A stretch of 64,000 bases of DNA from Brevundimonas sp. Root1279 (lineage in GTDB: Bacteria; Pseudomonadota; Alphaproteobacteria; Caulobacterales; Caulobacteraceae), in NCBI RefSeq assembly GCF_001425945.1, contig NZ_LMEB01000006.1, positions 490,051-554,050 of the forward strand, read 5' to 3'. Within the stretch, counting starts at the first letter, position 1. Every line of letters starts with the position of its first letter. Shown here in pieces: positions 53,549-63,793 of this stretch. The notes under the pieces were generated by a model. That model had not been told where the DNA came from. It made no database searches and saw only the letters and a program-made list of their open reading frames with translations. The translations under genes and the position numbers were made by a program.

Positions 53549-56040
53549 GCGCCTGAGCCGGCCGGCAGGGCCCAGGCGATGACCTGGTCGCCGGCCGGAG
53601 TCTCCATGAAGTGATGGCCGCCGGTCATCAGCACCAGATACTGGCGGCCGTCCTGCTCATAGACCATTGGATTGGCCTGGCCGCCCGCCGGCAGGCTGTC
53701 CGACCACACCGTCTTGCCGGTCTCGATGTCGATCGCTCGGATCAGGTCGTCGGTGGCGGCGGCGATGAAGATCAGGCCGCCGGCGGTGACCACCGAGCCG
53801 CCGTTGTTCGGCGTGCCGATATCGATCGGCAGCATTGACGGAATGCCGAACGGTCCGTTCTTGCGCGCCGTGCCGAGGGGACGGTCCCAGACGGTCTGAC
53901 CGGTGCGGATGTCGATGGCCCGGATGCCGCCGTAGGGCGGCTGCTTGCACAGCATGCCGGTGAATTTCTGCCGCCAGCCGGCGTTGACGTCGATGGCGTA
54001 GGGCACGCCGGCCTGCGGATCGCCTGCGCCTTCGGGCTTGGCCTTGCCCTGGGCGCGCGGGTCGCCGCGGGGGAACCAGCCCTTCTTGTCCGCCTCGGCG
54101 CGCGGGACCAGCCGATTGTAGTTCGGCATGTCGTTGTAGTTGGCGATGATCCAGCCGCGCTGGGGATCAACGGCGACGCCGCCCCAGTCCGAGCCGCCAT
54201 TGTAGCCGGGGTACTGGATCGAGCGCCTGTCGCTGGTCGGCGGCGTGAAGAAGCCGTCGTAGGCCGCCTTCCGGAAGCCGATGCGGCAGACCATCTGGTC
54301 GATCGGGCTCATGCCCCACATGTCGCGCTCGGTCAGGTCTTTCGCCGGGCGCAGGGTGTGGAACAGGGAGTGCGGCTGGGTGCGGGCGCGCTGCTGCGGC
54401 TCGACCCCGCCCTGCGGCGCCGGGCGCTCTTCGACCCGGGTCAGCGGCTGGCCGGTGCGACGATCCAGGATGTAGAGGTCGCCCTGCTTGCTGGGCAGGA
54501 CCAGGGCCGGGACCGCGCCGGTCGCCGTCGGAAAGTCGATCAGGCTGGCCTGCGAGCCGAGGTCATAGTCCCAGACATCCTTGTGCACCGTCTGGAACGA
54601 CCAGACCGGCCGGCCGGTCGTGACGTCCAGCGCCACCAGGCTGGTGGCGAAGCGGTTCTCGGCCTCTGAGCGGTCGGCGCTGTAGTAGTCGGCCGCCGAG
54701 TTGCCCATCGGCAGATAGACCAGTCCCAAGCGGTCGTCGCCGGTGGCCGTGGTCCACATGTTCGGCGTGCCGCGGGTGTAGCTCTCGCCAGGCTGCAGTG
54801 GGGCCGAGTTGGGGCGGGTCATGTCCCAGGCCCAAAGCAGCTGGCCGGTGCGGGCGTCGAAGCCCTGGATCACGCCCGAGGGGGCCGTGTTGGTCTGGCC
54901 GTCCAGCACCTGGTGGCCGGTGACGACGACGCCACGCACGATGGTCGGGGCCGCGGTGATCGAGACCATGCCGGGCACGACCTCGCCCATGCCCTGCTTG
55001 ATGTCGACCTGACCGTTGACGCCGAAGTCGGCGCACGGGCGGCCGGTCCGGGCGTCGACGGCGATGAGCCGGCCGTCCAGCGTGCCCTCGATGATGCGGG
55101 CCGAACAGGGCGCAGGCGGAAGCGGCTGAAGCGTGGTCGGCGGCGGCGGGATCGCCGCACCGATCGGTAGTGTCGCCTGTCCCGCCGCTGCGACCGGCGC
55201 CGGGGCGCCGACGGTGTCGGCGGTCTCATAGTAAGCCACCCCGCGGCAGGCGGCGGTGTAGGGAATCCAGTCCTTCGACACCCGCGGGTCGAAGCGCCAG
55301 CGCTCCTTGCCGTTGCGCGCGTCCAGGGCGATCAGCTTGTTCATCGCCGAACACAGATAGATCGTGTCCCCGACCTTCAGCGGCGTGGTCTCGGCGCCCC
55401 ATTTCTCGTCGGGAATGTCGCCGGTGCGGAAGGTCCATGCGCGCTCCAGCTGCCCGACATTGTCGCGATTGATCTGCGTCAGCGGTGAGAAGCGCCGGGC
55501 GCTGGAGGCGCCCCCATAGGCCGGCCAGTCGGCCCCCGTGTCGCGCAGCGAGGCCTCGGTCATGCCGGCGGCGCGCGGGGCGCCGGTGATGGTCGGCGGC
55601 TCGGGCCGGTTGGCCTGGGCGACCACGAGGCCGGAAATCAGGGCGCCGAGGAAGAAGGCCGCCACGCCGCCCAGCACGGCTCGCCCACCGCCGCGCCGCA
55701 CCAATGCAGGTATGACCAGTATGGCCAACAGCAGCAGCACCGCCGGAGCGAACACGCGCGGGACCAGGGCCCAGCCGTTCAATCCGACCTCCCACAGCGC
55801 CCAGACGAGCGTGAGGGCGAAGATCAGGATGTAGATCCACACGCCGACCAGGCTGAGCCGGAACAGCATGACGCCGGAGGCTATCAGCCCCAGGCCGGCC
55901 ACCAGGTAGTAGAAGGAGCCGCCCAGAAACAGCAGATAGCCGCCGCCGATGGCCAGCACGGCGCCGAGCAAGACGAATAGCGCGCCCAGCGCCTGCGCGA
56001 GGAACGCGATCAAGCCTCCGCCCCGTTCGATCCTGGCCAT
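53545..56040 (-). CDS. Membrane-bound PQQ-dependent dehydrogenase, glucose/quinate/shikimate family
   Basis: 831 residues. Five N-terminal helices (about 1-150, ALGALFVLLGAVLAIGGGYLL and following) anchor it in the inner membrane. The periplasmic eight-blade propeller has DWPAYGGASSARRFSPLTQINRD-like text, the PQQ contacts, WGGVAVDP, and the tryptophan-docking repeats GDTIYLCSAMNKLIALDARNG-like motifs. It oxidises sugars or cyclitols and feeds electrons to ubiquinone. The sequence does not settle glucose versus quinate. The stop codon overlaps the convergent GST stop. Confidence 0.94.
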   Translation of the reverse strand: MARIERGGGLIAFLAQALGALFVLLGAVLAIGGGYLLFLGGSFYYLVAGLGLIASGVMLFRLSLVGVWIYILIFALTLVWALWEVGLNGWALVPRVFAPAVLLLLAILVIPALVRRGGGRAVLGGVAAFFLGALISGLVVAQANRPEPPTITGAPRAAGMTEASLRDTGADWPAYGGASSARRFSPLTQINRDNVGQLERAWTFRTGDIPDEKWGAETTPLKVGDTIYLCSAMNKLIALDARNGKERWRFDPRVSKDWIPYTAACRGVAYYETADTVGAPAPVAAAGQATLPIGAAIPPPPTTLQPLPPAPCSARIIEGTLDGRLIAVDARTGRPCADFGVNGQVDIKQGMGEVVPGMVSITAAPTIVRGVVVTGHQVLDGQTNTAPSGVIQGFDARTGQLLWAWDMTRPNSAPLQPGESYTRGTPNMWTTATGDDRLGLVYLPMGNSAADYYSADRSEAENRFATSLVALDVTTGRPVWSFQTVHKDVWDYDLGSQASLIDFPTATGAVPALVLPSKQGDLYILDRRTGQPLTRVEERPAPQGGVEPQQRARTQPHSLFHTLRPAKDLTERDMWGMSPIDQMVCRIGFRKAAYDGFFTPPTSDRRSIQYPGYNGGSDWGGVAVDPQRGWIIANYNDMPNYNRLVPRAEADKKGWFPRGDPRAQGKAKPEGAGDPQAGVPYAIDVNAGWRQKFTGMLCKQPPYGGIRAIDIRTGQTVWDRPLGTARKNGPFGIPSMLPIDIGTPNNGGSVVTAGGLIFIAAATDDLIRAIDIETGKTVWSDSLPAGGQANPMVYEQDGRQYLVLMTGGHHFMETPAGDQVIAWALPAGSGA

Positions 56041-56163
56041 CTCCGCTCCGGGCTAGGGCTGGACTATGGGGGCCAAATGACCGGGTTGCGGTCGGGGTTC
56101 CGGAATCCTGTCGCCGAGAGATCCGAGCCCTGTCGGACCGCGTCCGCCAAGGCCGGGTTCGCC

Positions 56164-56622
56164 CTAGGTCGTCGCGTCTGTGACCGCGCCGAGGGCCCGG
56201 CGGCGGATGGCCGCCAGGCCTTCCAGCAGGACGATGGAGTTGGCGCTCTCGCGGCAGTCCTCGCGCAGGATCAGGCGCAAGGCGCGGACGTGCACCTCGA
56301 CCGACGGCCAGTCCCAGGCGCCGGCCATCCGGTCGCTGACCTCGCACAGGCTGAACACCGCCTGGTGGAAGGGGCCGGTGTCAAAGAAGCCGGCCATGTC
56401 GAGCAGCGAGGCCGCCTGGTCGTAGATCGGCTCGGCGGTCCGCGCCGCGCACGCCGCCTCCAGCTCGGTCAGAGTCCGGTCCAGCGCCTGCATAGCCGCC
56501 TCGCGATGACCCTCGACGGCGCCGTCGGCCGCGGCCAGGGCCGCGTCGATCGTCACCCCCCCCGGCGCGGACATCTTGCGCGCGAGGTTGGTCTTGTACT
56601 TGAAGATCTTCACATCACTCAT
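56164..56622 (-). CDS. cheE: CheE, chemotaxis operon protein of unknown role
   Basis: 152 residues, predicted helical, with no signal or known domain. It contains YKTNLARKMSAPGG and a C-terminal EDCRESANSIVLLEGLAAIR. The last gene of the Caulobacter main chemotaxis operon is called cheE, and this gene has that position and size. Its ATG overlaps the stop of cheYIII by four bases. Role in signalling is not established by sequence. Confidence 0.82.
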   Translation of the reverse strand: MSDVKIFKYKTNLARKMSAPGGVTIDAALAAADGAVEGHREAAMQALDRTLTELEAACAARTAEPIYDQAASLLDMAGFFDTGPFHQAVFSLCEVSDRMAGAWDWPSVEVHVRALRLILREDCRESANSIVLLEGLAAIRRRALGAVTDATT

Positions 56623-57221
56623 ATCGCCACCCGACGAACCTTCATCAGACTATCGATGTCGGCCTGTTCCATATTCGCTTCGGTCGCCTCGCCGATGTGG
56701 TTCGACAGGTCGCCGGCCCGGCGCCCGTTCATGCCCAGCGGCGGTCCGAAATTGCGCACCCGGCGGTCGGGTCCGACATAGTTGGGCGCCTTGACGAACT
56801 CGCGCTCGTCATTGGCGAGCCAGAGGATGCGCTGCAGCAGCACCCCGGGCGTCAGCGGCTTGGTGACCACGAAGCTGGCGCCGCAATCACGGCTCTTGTG
56901 CACCTTTGACGGCGCCGCGTGGCCGGTCAGCATGATCACCGGAGTCATGCACGTCGGGGCCGGGGTTTCGCGCCGCAGCCACTTCACGAAGTCGTAGCCG
57001 TCCATCTCGGGCATGGCGCAGTCGACCAGGATGAGGTCGACCATCCGGCGCTTCAGGATCTCGGTCGCGTCCAGGGCCGAGGCGCAGCGGATCTGCTCGC
57101 GCACGCCGAAGCCCTGGACAATCGACGCCAGGATATCCAGCGCCTGCGGGTTGTCGTCGACGAGCAGCACCGAGGCCTGCTCGAGGTTGACCTTCGACGA
57201 CCTGGACGGGGCGCGGGCCAT
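56619..57221 (-). CDS. cheYIII: CheYIII, response regulator with Arg-rich tail
   Basis: 200 residues. The N-terminal receiver domain has the acidic pair at 22-23, the phosphoacceptor Asp-67 (LVDCAMPEMDGYDF) and the conserved Lys in VTKPLTPG. A tail of about 70 residues follows, with YVGPDRRVRNFGPPLGMNGRR, an Arg-rich motif that recurs in alphaproteobacterial receivers. The tail makes it longer than CheYI and CheYII. It overlaps cheU upstream and cheE downstream. Confidence 0.9.
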   Translation of the reverse strand: MARAPSRSSKVNLEQASVLLVDDNPQALDILASIVQGFGVREQIRCASALDATEILKRRMVDLILVDCAMPEMDGYDFVKWLRRETPAPTCMTPVIMLTGHAAPSKVHKSRDCGASFVVTKPLTPGVLLQRILWLANDEREFVKAPNYVGPDRRVRNFGPPLGMNGRRAGDLSNHIGEATEANMEQADIDSLMKVRRVAI

Positions 57222-57571
57222 CAGTCGAACAGCAACAGGTCGCCGTCAGACGGCTCAGCGGCGCGTGCGCGAGCGCGCTGCAGGACGGCGGAAGACAGGC
57301 GGTCGACAAGTTCGGCCAGCGGCAGGGCGTCGATCGCCGTCTCGACCGGCTGCCCCTCGGACAGGGCGTCGGCCAGGGCGGAAAGGGCCGCCAGTTTCTG
57401 CACCAGCAGATCGACCGCCTGCGCCTGCACGACGACAGGGCCGCGTTCAGCGGCGGGCAGGCCGCGCGCGTGTTCGAACACGACGGTCGACAGGCCTTCG
57501 GCGGCGTCGGCCATCTCGGCGCATTCGGCGGACAGGGCGGACAGCAGGGCGCGGGTCTGGGACGGGGTCAT
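57221..57571 (-). CDS. cheU: CheU, chemotaxis operon protein
   Basis: 116 residues, helical and acidic, without a recognised domain (ALLSALSAECAEMADAAEGL; AVQAVDLLVQKLAAL-like text). The ATG overlaps the cheD stop (TGATG), and its stop overlaps the cheYIII ATG in the same way. The position between cheD and cheYIII matches cheU of Caulobacter. The longer frame upstream is cheD read out of register. Confidence 0.82.
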   Translation of the reverse strand: MTPSQTRALLSALSAECAEMADAAEGLSTVVFEHARGLPAAERGPVVVQAQAVDLLVQKLAALSALADALSEGQPVETAIDALPLAELVDRLSSAVLQRARARAAEPSDGDLLLFD

Positions 57572-58122
57572 CAGAACAGCTCCAGGGCGCCGGCGTCGAC
57601 GACGGGGGCCGCACGGCGCGGCGGCGGCGCGACCTGGGCATGGGCGTCGGCCACGGCGCGCTGCAGGGCGCGCCCGGTGACCGGCCAGTACTGCACCCGG
57701 CGTCCGCCGTTTCCGCGCAGGCTGCCGCCGACCAGGGCGATGCCCTCGTCGCGCAGGAAGCGCTCGGCGAAGTCGGCGTTGGCCCGACCCACGTCGCGCA
57801 GGGAATCGAACATCCGTCCGCCGCCGAACAGCTTGGCCTCCATCCGATCGCGCCGGGCGCCGGCCTTGAGACAGTCGTTGATCAGGACTTCCATGGCGTA
57901 GGCGCCATACCGCCGGCCGGCGTCGAGGCCCCCGGCGTCGCCTTCGGGGAGGAGGAAATGGTTCATGCCGCCGACGCCGGCCGTCGGATCGCGCAGGCAC
58001 ATGGCCACGCAGCTGCCGAGAATGGTCGTCAGCATGACCGACGGATCGTCGGTCACGTGATGCTCACCCTGGCCCACGTGGATGCGCGTGTAGGATTCCA
58101 TGGCGGCGGCGGCGTTGGTCAT
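57571..58122 (-). CDS. cheD: Chemoreceptor glutamine deamidase CheD
   Basis: 183 residues. The catalytic Cys-38 (LGSCVAMCL) and His-55 (GGMNHFLLP) are intact, so it should deamidate Gln residues of chemoreceptors. GAYAMEVLINDCLKAGA is typical of the family. The C-terminal 30 residues are Pro/Ala-rich. Start overlaps the cheYII stop by one base. Confidence 0.95.
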   Translation of the reverse strand: MTNAAAAMESYTRIHVGQGEHHVTDDPSVMLTTILGSCVAMCLRDPTAGVGGMNHFLLPEGDAGGLDAGRRYGAYAMEVLINDCLKAGARRDRMEAKLFGGGRMFDSLRDVGRANADFAERFLRDEGIALVGGSLRGNGGRRVQYWPVTGRALQRAVADAHAQVAPPPRRAAPVVDAGALELF

Positions 58123-58511
58123 CAGGTCAGCGGCCCGAAGACGCCTTCCAGCTTGTCCTTCAGCTGGGCGACGGTGAACGGCTTGACCAGGTAGTTGTTG
58201 ACCCCGAACTGCACGGCGCGCTGCACCAGCTCGCGGTCGGCGCGGCCGGTCAGCATGATGAAGGCCGCGCCCGCCGTCGGCGGGTGGGCGCGCACGGCGC
58301 GCAGCAGGCCGAGGCCGTCCAGGTTCGGCATGTTGAAGTCCGAGATCACCAGGTGGGCCGGACGGGTGATCATCTCGCGCAGGCCGGCCTCGCCGTCCGC
58401 GGCTTCGCGGAACTCGCGGAAGCCGAGCTGCTGCAGGCTGGTGCGGATCAGCGAACGCATCGAGGCCTGGTCGTCGACGATGAGCGTGTGGATGGCGGCG
58501 GCGGAAGGCAT
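58122..58511 (-). CDS. cheYII: CheYII, single-domain response regulator
   Basis: 129 residues, a receiver domain alone. Asp-13/14 bind Mg, Asp-58 (LVISDFNMPNLDGLG) is phosphorylated by CheA, and Thr and Lys (ML-TGRAD; YLVKPFT) complete the site. It may bind the flagellar switch. It starts 10 bases after cheB. Confidence 0.95.
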   Translation of the reverse strand: MPSAAAIHTLIVDDQASMRSLIRTSLQQLGFREFREAADGEAGLREMITRPAHLVISDFNMPNLDGLGLLRAVRAHPPTAGAAFIMLTGRADRELVQRAVQFGVNNYLVKPFTVAQLKDKLEGVFGPLT

Positions 58512-58521
58512 GTCGTGAACC

Positions 58522-59574
58522 TCAGGCGGCGGCGGCGGGCGGGGCCGCGCACAGATCGAGAATGGCGGTGGAGAGACGGGAGAGCGGCAGCTGGCGCTCG
58601 ACGGCGCCGAGGTCGAAGGCGGCGCGGGGCATGCCGTAGACGACGCAGCTGGCCTCGTCCTGGCCGAGGGTCGAGCCGCCGGCCTGGCGCATCTCGAGCA
58701 GGCCTTGCGCGCCGTCGCGGCCCATGCCGGTCAGGATGACGCCGGTCATCGGACCGCGTCGCCGGGCCAGCGAGCGGAACAGCACGTCGACCGACGGCCG
58801 GTGACCGCTGACGGTCTCGCCGCGCACCAGGCGACAGCGCGGCGACGGGCCGCCGGTGACCTCCAGATGGGCCTCGCCGCCGGGAGCGATGTAGATGCGG
58901 CCGCGCTCCAGCGGGGCGCCGTCGGTCGCCTCCTCGACGTGCGCCGCCGAGGCGCGGTCGAGCCGGGCGGCGAAGCTGCGCGTGAAGGTGGCCGGCATGT
59001 GCTGGGTCACCACCGTCGGCGGACAGTCGGCGGGGAAGGCCGAAAGGATGGTCAGCAGGGCCTCGACGCCGCCGGTCGAGGCGCCGATCCCGAGAATGTG
59101 GTCCCGGGCGGCGCGGTACTCGGTCGGCCGCTGGACCGGGGCGGCGGGAGCGGCGGCGCGGACGCGTGAGCGGGCGGCGACCTTCACCTTGGCGGCCAGG
59201 TCGGCGAAGGCCTCCTGGGCGGTGACGCCCGCGCCCGGCTTGCCGACCGCGTCGACCGCGCCGAGCTCCAGCGCCGCCAGGGTCACCTCGGCGCCGGCCT
59301 GGGTCAGGGTCGAGACCATGACCACCGGCATCGGCCGCAGGCGCATGATCTTCTCGAGGAATTCCAGCCCGTTCATATTGGGCATCTCGACGTCGAGGGT
59401 GATGACGTCGGGATTCAGCCGCTTGATCGCCTCGCGCGCCTCCAGCGGGTCGCAGGCCGAGCCCAGCACCTCGATCTCGGGATCGCGGCGCAGGGCGGCG
59501 GTGATCAAGCCGCGCATGGTCGGGCTGTCGTCCACGACGAGGACGGTGACCTTGTTGGTGACGGGCGCGGTCAT
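58522..59574 (-). CDS. cheB: Protein-glutamate methylesterase/glutaminase CheB
   Basis: 350 residues. The N-terminal receiver has Asp-61 ([14 protein letters not shown]). The C-terminal methylesterase has the catalytic Ser-166 in GIGASTGG, a His in TQHMPATFT, and the Asp in GMGRDGAQG. CheB demethylates chemoreceptors when phosphorylated by CheA. It overlaps cheR by 4 bases (ATGA). Confidence 0.97.
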   Translation of the reverse strand: MTAPVTNKVTVLVVDDSPTMRGLITAALRRDPEIEVLGSACDPLEAREAIKRLNPDVITLDVEMPNMNGLEFLEKIMRLRPMPVVMVSTLTQAGAEVTLAALELGAVDAVGKPGAGVTAQEAFADLAAKVKVAARSRVRAAAPAAPVQRPTEYRAARDHILGIGASTGGVEALLTILSAFPADCPPTVVTQHMPATFTRSFAARLDRASAAHVEEATDGAPLERGRIYIAPGGEAHLEVTGGPSPRCRLVRGETVSGHRPSVDVLFRSLARRRGPMTGVILTGMGRDGAQGLLEMRQAGGSTLGQDEASCVVYGMPRAAFDLGAVERQLPLSRLSTAILDLCAAPPAAAA

Positions 59575-60428
59575 GCGGCGAGCCGGTAGGTGGTCAGGCC
59601 GCTGGTCGCGAAGCGGGCCGTGGCGGGGCCGCTGACGCGCTCGGAATGGCCGATGTAGAGGGTGCCGCCCGGGTTCATGACCGGAGCGAACCGGCTCCAG
59701 ACGCGCTCCTGGGTCTGGTCGTCGAAATAGATCACGACGTTGCGGCAGAAGACGACGTCGAAGCGGCCGCGCATCGGCCAGTCGCCGATCAGGTTCAGCT
59801 CGCGGAACGACACCAGCCGACGCAGGGTCTCATTGGCGCGCAGGCGATCGCCGGGAGCCTTCTCGAAGAAGCGGTGGCGCAAGAGCGACGGGGCCGGGTC
59901 GAGCGCCTCTTCGGAATAGACCCCGGCGGCGCCCTCGGCGACCATGTTGGGATCGATGTCGGTGGCCAGGATGCGCACGTCCAGGTCGGCCGCCTCGGGC
60001 AGGACCGACAGCACCGTCATGGCCATCGAATAGGGCTCCTGCCCGTTCGAGCAGGCCGCCGACCACAGTCGCACCCGCCCCCCGGCGCGGGCCCGCTCGG
60101 CCAGCTCCGGCATGACCACGTCGCGCAGGTGATCGAAGTGGTGCGGCTCGCGATAGAAGCGGGTGACGTTGGTCGTCAGGGCGGCCGTCATCGCCTGCCG
60201 CTCGTCGACGCCGTTCACGTCCTCGATCAGGGCGCAGTAGTCGCGGAAGCTGCGCAGGCCCAGCGCGCGCAGTCGCTTGGCCAGACGGGAATAGACCAGC
60301 GCCGCCTTGCCCTCGTTCAGGGCGATGCCGGCATGGGCGTGCAGCACATGGGCGATGTGACGGAAGTCCTCGGCGGTGAAGACGAATTCGCCTTCGACCA
60401 GGGACTCGCGCCCGGCGACGACGGTCAT
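59571..60428 (-). CDS. cheR: Chemotaxis methyltransferase CheR
   Basis: 285 residues. An N-terminal all-alpha domain (about 15-85) is followed by the SAM-binding domain with [35 protein letters not shown] lies near the end. It methylates receptor Glu residues. The mcpA C-terminal WEEF tail seen at 63793 is probably its docking site. Confidence 0.97.
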   Translation of the reverse strand: MTVVAGRESLVEGEFVFTAEDFRHIAHVLHAHAGIALNEGKAALVYSRLAKRLRALGLRSFRDYCALIEDVNGVDERQAMTAALTTNVTRFYREPHHFDHLRDVVMPELAERARAGGRVRLWSAACSNGQEPYSMAMTVLSVLPEAADLDVRILATDIDPNMVAEGAAGVYSEEALDPAPSLLRHRFFEKAPGDRLRANETLRRLVSFRELNLIGDWPMRGRFDVVFCRNVVIYFDDQTQERVWSRFAPVMNPGGTLYIGHSERVSGPATARFATSGLTTYRLAA

Positions 60429-60886
60429 GCGGCTTCCGCCTCGCTTTCGGGCAGCAGCCAGGCCAGTTCGAGCAGGCTGATCATGCGGCCGTCGACGGCG
60501 AAGATGCCCTTCACGAAGGTGCGCACCTGATCACTGGCCACGTCCGGCGTCGCCTGCACGGCGTCGTCGGTCAGCTCGATGATGTCCGACACGGCGTCGA
60601 CCAGCAGGCCGACGGTGCGGCCGCCGATATGGGCGACCATGATGACGTGGCGGGCGGTCGGATCGGAGACGCCGAGGCCCAGACGGGCGCCCAGGTCGAT
60701 GATCGGCAGCACGGCGCCGCGCAGGTTGATGACACCCTTCATATAGGCCGGCGCGCGCGGCAGGGGCGTCGCCGGGGTCCAGCCGCGGATCTCCCGCACC
60801 GACATGATGTCGACGCAGAATTCCTGCCGGCCGATCCGGAAGGTGATCAGTTCTCGGGCCGCGACGGCGGCGGTTTGCTCGGACAT
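60425..60886 (-). CDS. cheW: Chemotaxis adaptor CheW
   Basis: 153 residues of the single CheW domain: [32 protein letters not shown] and [12 protein letters not shown]. It links receptors to CheA. It lies between cheA and cheR with a 4-base overlap to cheR. Confidence 0.97.
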   Translation of the reverse strand: MSEQTAAVAARELITFRIGRQEFCVDIMSVREIRGWTPATPLPRAPAYMKGVINLRGAVLPIIDLGARLGLGVSDPTARHVIMVAHIGGRTVGLLVDAVSDIIELTDDAVQATPDVASDQVRTFVKGIFAVDGRMISLLELAWLLPESEAEAA

Positions 60887-60888
60887 GG

Positions 60889-63150
60889 TCAGCTCGCGAG
60901 TTTCAATTCGGGGCGCGCCGGGCGGCGGCGCGCGGTGGCGACGATGGCGTCGACGTCGAGGATCAGGGCGACCCGGCCGTCGCCGAGGATGGTGGCCGCG
61001 GCCACGCCTTCGACCTGGCGGTAGTTGGTCTCCAGGCTCTTGATGACGACCTGGCGCTGGCCCTGGATGGCGTCGACCAGCAGGGCGGCGCGGGCCCCGC
61101 TCTCGGTTTCGACGACAACGGCCACGCCGGCCGACGGATCGAGGCGCTCGGTGCGGAAGCCCATCACCATCCCGACGTCGATCAGCGGAACGAAACGCTC
61201 GCGGAACAGGATCACGGCGTCGTGGCCGCCGACATAGTCGACGTCCTCGCGGCGCGGGGTCAGGCTCTCGACGATGGCGCTCAGCGGCGCGACCAGGGTC
61301 TGTTCGGCGGCGGAGACGACCATGCCGTCCAGCACCGCCAGGGTCAGCGGCAGACTGAGGGTGAAGGTCGAACCCTTGCCCGGGATCGAGGCGATCGAGA
61401 TACGGCCGCCCAGCGCCTGGATCGAGCGCTTGACCACGTCCATGCCGACGCCGCGACCGGAGACGTCGGTGATCGTCTCGGCGGTGGAGAAGCCGGGTAG
61501 GAAGATCAGGTTGTCGACTTCGTCGTCGGTCAGGACGGCGTCCTCGGCGATCAGGCCACGCGAGACGGCGATGCCGCGCACCCGCTCGCGGTTGATGCCT
61601 TTGCCGTCGTCGCTGATCTCGATGACGATGCGGCCCGAGCGGTGCAGGGCGGCCAGGCGCACCGTCCCCTCCTCCGGCTTGCCGGCGGCGGCGCGATCGG
61701 ACGGGGTTTCCAGCCCGTGGTCGATGGCGTTGCGGATCATGTGGGTGATCGGCTCGGCCAGGCGCTCGACGACCGTCTTGTCGACCTCGGTGTCCTCACC
61801 GGCGGTGACCAGGCGAACGCGCTTGCCGGTCATGTCGGCCACTTCGCGAACCAGGCGCGGCATGCGCTGGAACACCGACTTCACCGGCTGGGCGCGGATG
61901 GCCATGACGCTGTCCTGGATCTCGCGCGTCAGCAGCTCGAGATCCTCGAGCCCGACCGAGATGCCGGACGAGCGGGCCAGGCCGCTCTCGATTACGCGCT
62001 GGGCCAGCATGGCCTGCTGGATGACCAGTTCGCCGACGACATTGATCAGGCGATCGACGCGGTCGAGGTCGACGCGGATGGTGACGGCGGGCGGCGCGGG
62101 GGGCGCAGCCGGGGCGACCGGCGCAGCGGCAGGCGACACCACAGGGGTCGGCTTCGGCGCCGCGGCGGCGACGGCGGCCGGGACCGGCTCAGGCGCGAGG
62201 GCGACGACCGGCGCGGGCTCCGGGATGGCCACGGCGATCGGCTTGAACTCCGGCATGAAGTCGTCGGCGGTCGGAGCCGTCGCGGTCGCCTTGGCCAGCA
62301 GGGCGGCGATGTCCAGGTCCGGCGCGGCGGCGGGCGTCGCGGCGGCCTCGACCGCAGCGGCCAGCGCCGTCACCGACAGGTCGCAGTCGGTCTCGACGAA
62401 GTCGAATACGTCGCGCACATCCGCTTCCGAGGCGGCGGCGTCGAGCGTCAGGGTCCAGGCGAAATAGGATTCCTCCGGCTCCAGCTCGGCCAGGTCCGGC
62501 AGGGCGGACGTGTCGAGCTCGGCGGTCACCGGGCCGAGGCGGGCCAGTTCGCGCAGCAGCAGGCCGGTCTCATTGGCCTTGGCGTACATCTGGGCGTGCG
62601 GTCGCAGCACGATGCGCCAACCGGTGGCCGCGGCCGGCGCCGGCGCCAGATCGGCCAGGTTGAAGGCGATCGGCTTGAAGCCGAACTCGTCGGCCTCGAT
62701 CTCGGGCATGGGGGCCGCGACGACAACGGGCGCGGCGGCCGGGGCGGCCTCGCCGTGGGTCAGGGCCTCCAGTTCGGCGACCAGGCCGGCGGAGCGCGCG
62801 GCGTCGACCGGCGCGGCCTGGCCGCGGGCGGCCGAAACGTGGTCGTTGAGCACGTCCGAGGCGCGCAGCAGGGTCTTCACCGTGACGTCGTCGCAGGCCT
62901 TGCGGCCCGAGCGCAACTCGTCGAGCAGGGTCTCGAAGACGTGGGCGAAGCGCACCAGGTCGTCGAGGCCGAAGGCTCCGGCCCCGCCCTTCACCGAGTG
63001 AACGGCGCGGAACACGGCGTTGATGGTCTCGTCATCGGCCGTGCCGGCCTCGATGGCCAGCAGGCCCGACTCGAGGTCAGCCAGCAGTTCGTCGCATTCC
63101 TGGAAGAAGACGACCTTGATGGCTTCGAAGGGATCGGCCGCGTCGCTCAT
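60889..63150 (-). CDS. cheA: Chemotaxis histidine kinase CheA
   Basis: 753 residues. The HPt domain has the phosphorylated His-51 ([12 protein letters not shown]). An Ala/Pro-rich region takes the place of the usual P2 area, with a second segment around 160-250. The dimerisation helix and the HATPase domain are complete ([42 protein letters not shown]), and a CheW-like P5 domain ends the protein. It starts 3 bases before the cheYI stop and controls all the CheY and CheB proteins here. Confidence 0.97.
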   Translation of the reverse strand: MSDAADPFEAIKVVFFQECDELLADLESGLLAIEAGTADDETINAVFRAVHSVKGGAGAFGLDDLVRFAHVFETLLDELRSGRKACDDVTVKTLLRASDVLNDHVSAARGQAAPVDAARSAGLVAELEALTHGEAAPAAAPVVVAAPMPEIEADEFGFKPIAFNLADLAPAPAAATGWRIVLRPHAQMYAKANETGLLLRELARLGPVTAELDTSALPDLAELEPEESYFAWTLTLDAAASEADVRDVFDFVETDCDLSVTALAAAVEAAATPAAAPDLDIAALLAKATATAPTADDFMPEFKPIAVAIPEPAPVVALAPEPVPAAVAAAAPKPTPVVSPAAAPVAPAAPPAPPAVTIRVDLDRVDRLINVVGELVIQQAMLAQRVIESGLARSSGISVGLEDLELLTREIQDSVMAIRAQPVKSVFQRMPRLVREVADMTGKRVRLVTAGEDTEVDKTVVERLAEPITHMIRNAIDHGLETPSDRAAAGKPEEGTVRLAALHRSGRIVIEISDDGKGINRERVRGIAVSRGLIAEDAVLTDDEVDNLIFLPGFSTAETITDVSGRGVGMDVVKRSIQALGGRISIASIPGKGSTFTLSLPLTLAVLDGMVVSAAEQTLVAPLSAIVESLTPRREDVDYVGGHDAVILFRERFVPLIDVGMVMGFRTERLDPSAGVAVVVETESGARAALLVDAIQGQRQVVIKSLETNYRQVEGVAAATILGDGRVALILDVDAIVATARRRPARPELKLAS

Positions 63151-63152
63151 GA

Positions 63153-63518
63153 TCAGGCGGCCACCCGGCGCACGGCGTCGACCAGCTTGGCCGGGTCGAA
63201 CGGCTTGACGATCCAGCCGGTGGCCCCGGCGTCGCGAGCGCGCTGCTTCTTGGCGGTGTCGCTCTCGGTGGTCAGCACCAGCACCGGAGTCGACCGATGC
63301 TTCGGATCGGCGCGGACGCCCTCGATGACGCCGAAGCCGTCGAGGCGCGGCATGTTGATGTCGGTGATGACCACATCGGCCCCTTCGGCGCTGAGGGTCT
63401 CGAGACCGTCGACGCCGTCGACCGCCTGGATCACGCGATAGCCGGCGTCGACCAGCGCGATCATGAGCATGTCGCGCATCGTCCGGCTGTCGTCGATGGT
63501 GAGGACGGTCTTGGTCAC
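63153..63518 (-). CDS. cheYI: CheYI, single-domain response regulator
   Basis: 121 residues from a GTG start overlapping the cheX stop (GTGA), with GGGAGAAG upstream. Asp-9/10, phosphoacceptor Asp-53 (VVITDINMPRLDGF), the Thr in LTTESD and the Lys in WIVKPFD are present. It is a standard CheY and the best candidate for the switch ligand. The upstream extension in frame is cheX sequence and not part of this protein. Confidence 0.94.
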   Translation of the reverse strand: MTKTVLTIDDSRTMRDMLMIALVDAGYRVIQAVDGVDGLETLSAEGADVVITDINMPRLDGFGVIEGVRADPKHRSTPVLVLTTESDTAKKQRARDAGATGWIVKPFDPAKLVDAVRRVAA

Positions 63519-63793
63519 GCGGCTTCTCCCTGGCCGGAGGCCACGGCGGGCGCTCCGAAGGCGTTCCATTGGTCGGCGAAGGCTTCCGAGGCCCGGTCGA
63601 TGACCAGGCTCAGCCCGTCCCGGGCCCAGGTCTGCTGGGCCGAGATCAAGACCTGCAGGCATAGGGCGCCGAGCCGCTCGACGGCCGAGCCGTCGACAAT
63701 CACGGCCTGGCCCCGGAGGCCGAGCAGTTGCTCCCGCAGGGGCCCCGCCTGCTGGATGTCCAGCACGGCGGGCAGTTGAACGGAGGCGGTCAT
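63515..63793 (-). CDS. cheX: CheX, STAS-domain protein of the chemotaxis operon
   Basis: 92 residues of a STAS-like fold: PAVLDIQQAGPLREQLLGL, the strand VIVDGSAVERLG, and ALCLQVLISAQQTW. The Ser in GSAVERLG is at the position phosphorylated in SpoIIAA-type proteins. This gene has the position named cheX in Caulobacter; it is not the CheX phosphatase fold of other bacteria. The ATG overlaps the mcpA stop (TGATG). Confidence 0.88.
   Translation of the reverse strand: MTASVQLPAVLDIQQAGPLREQLLGLRGQAVIVDGSAVERLGALCLQVLISAQQTWARDGLSLVIDRASEAFADQWNAFGAPAVASGQGEAA

Noticed and set aside
57572..58000. Longer start for cheU
   Set aside because: The extension is Arg/Gly-rich antisyntax from cheD; the TGATG overlap and the length of CheU support the start at 57571.
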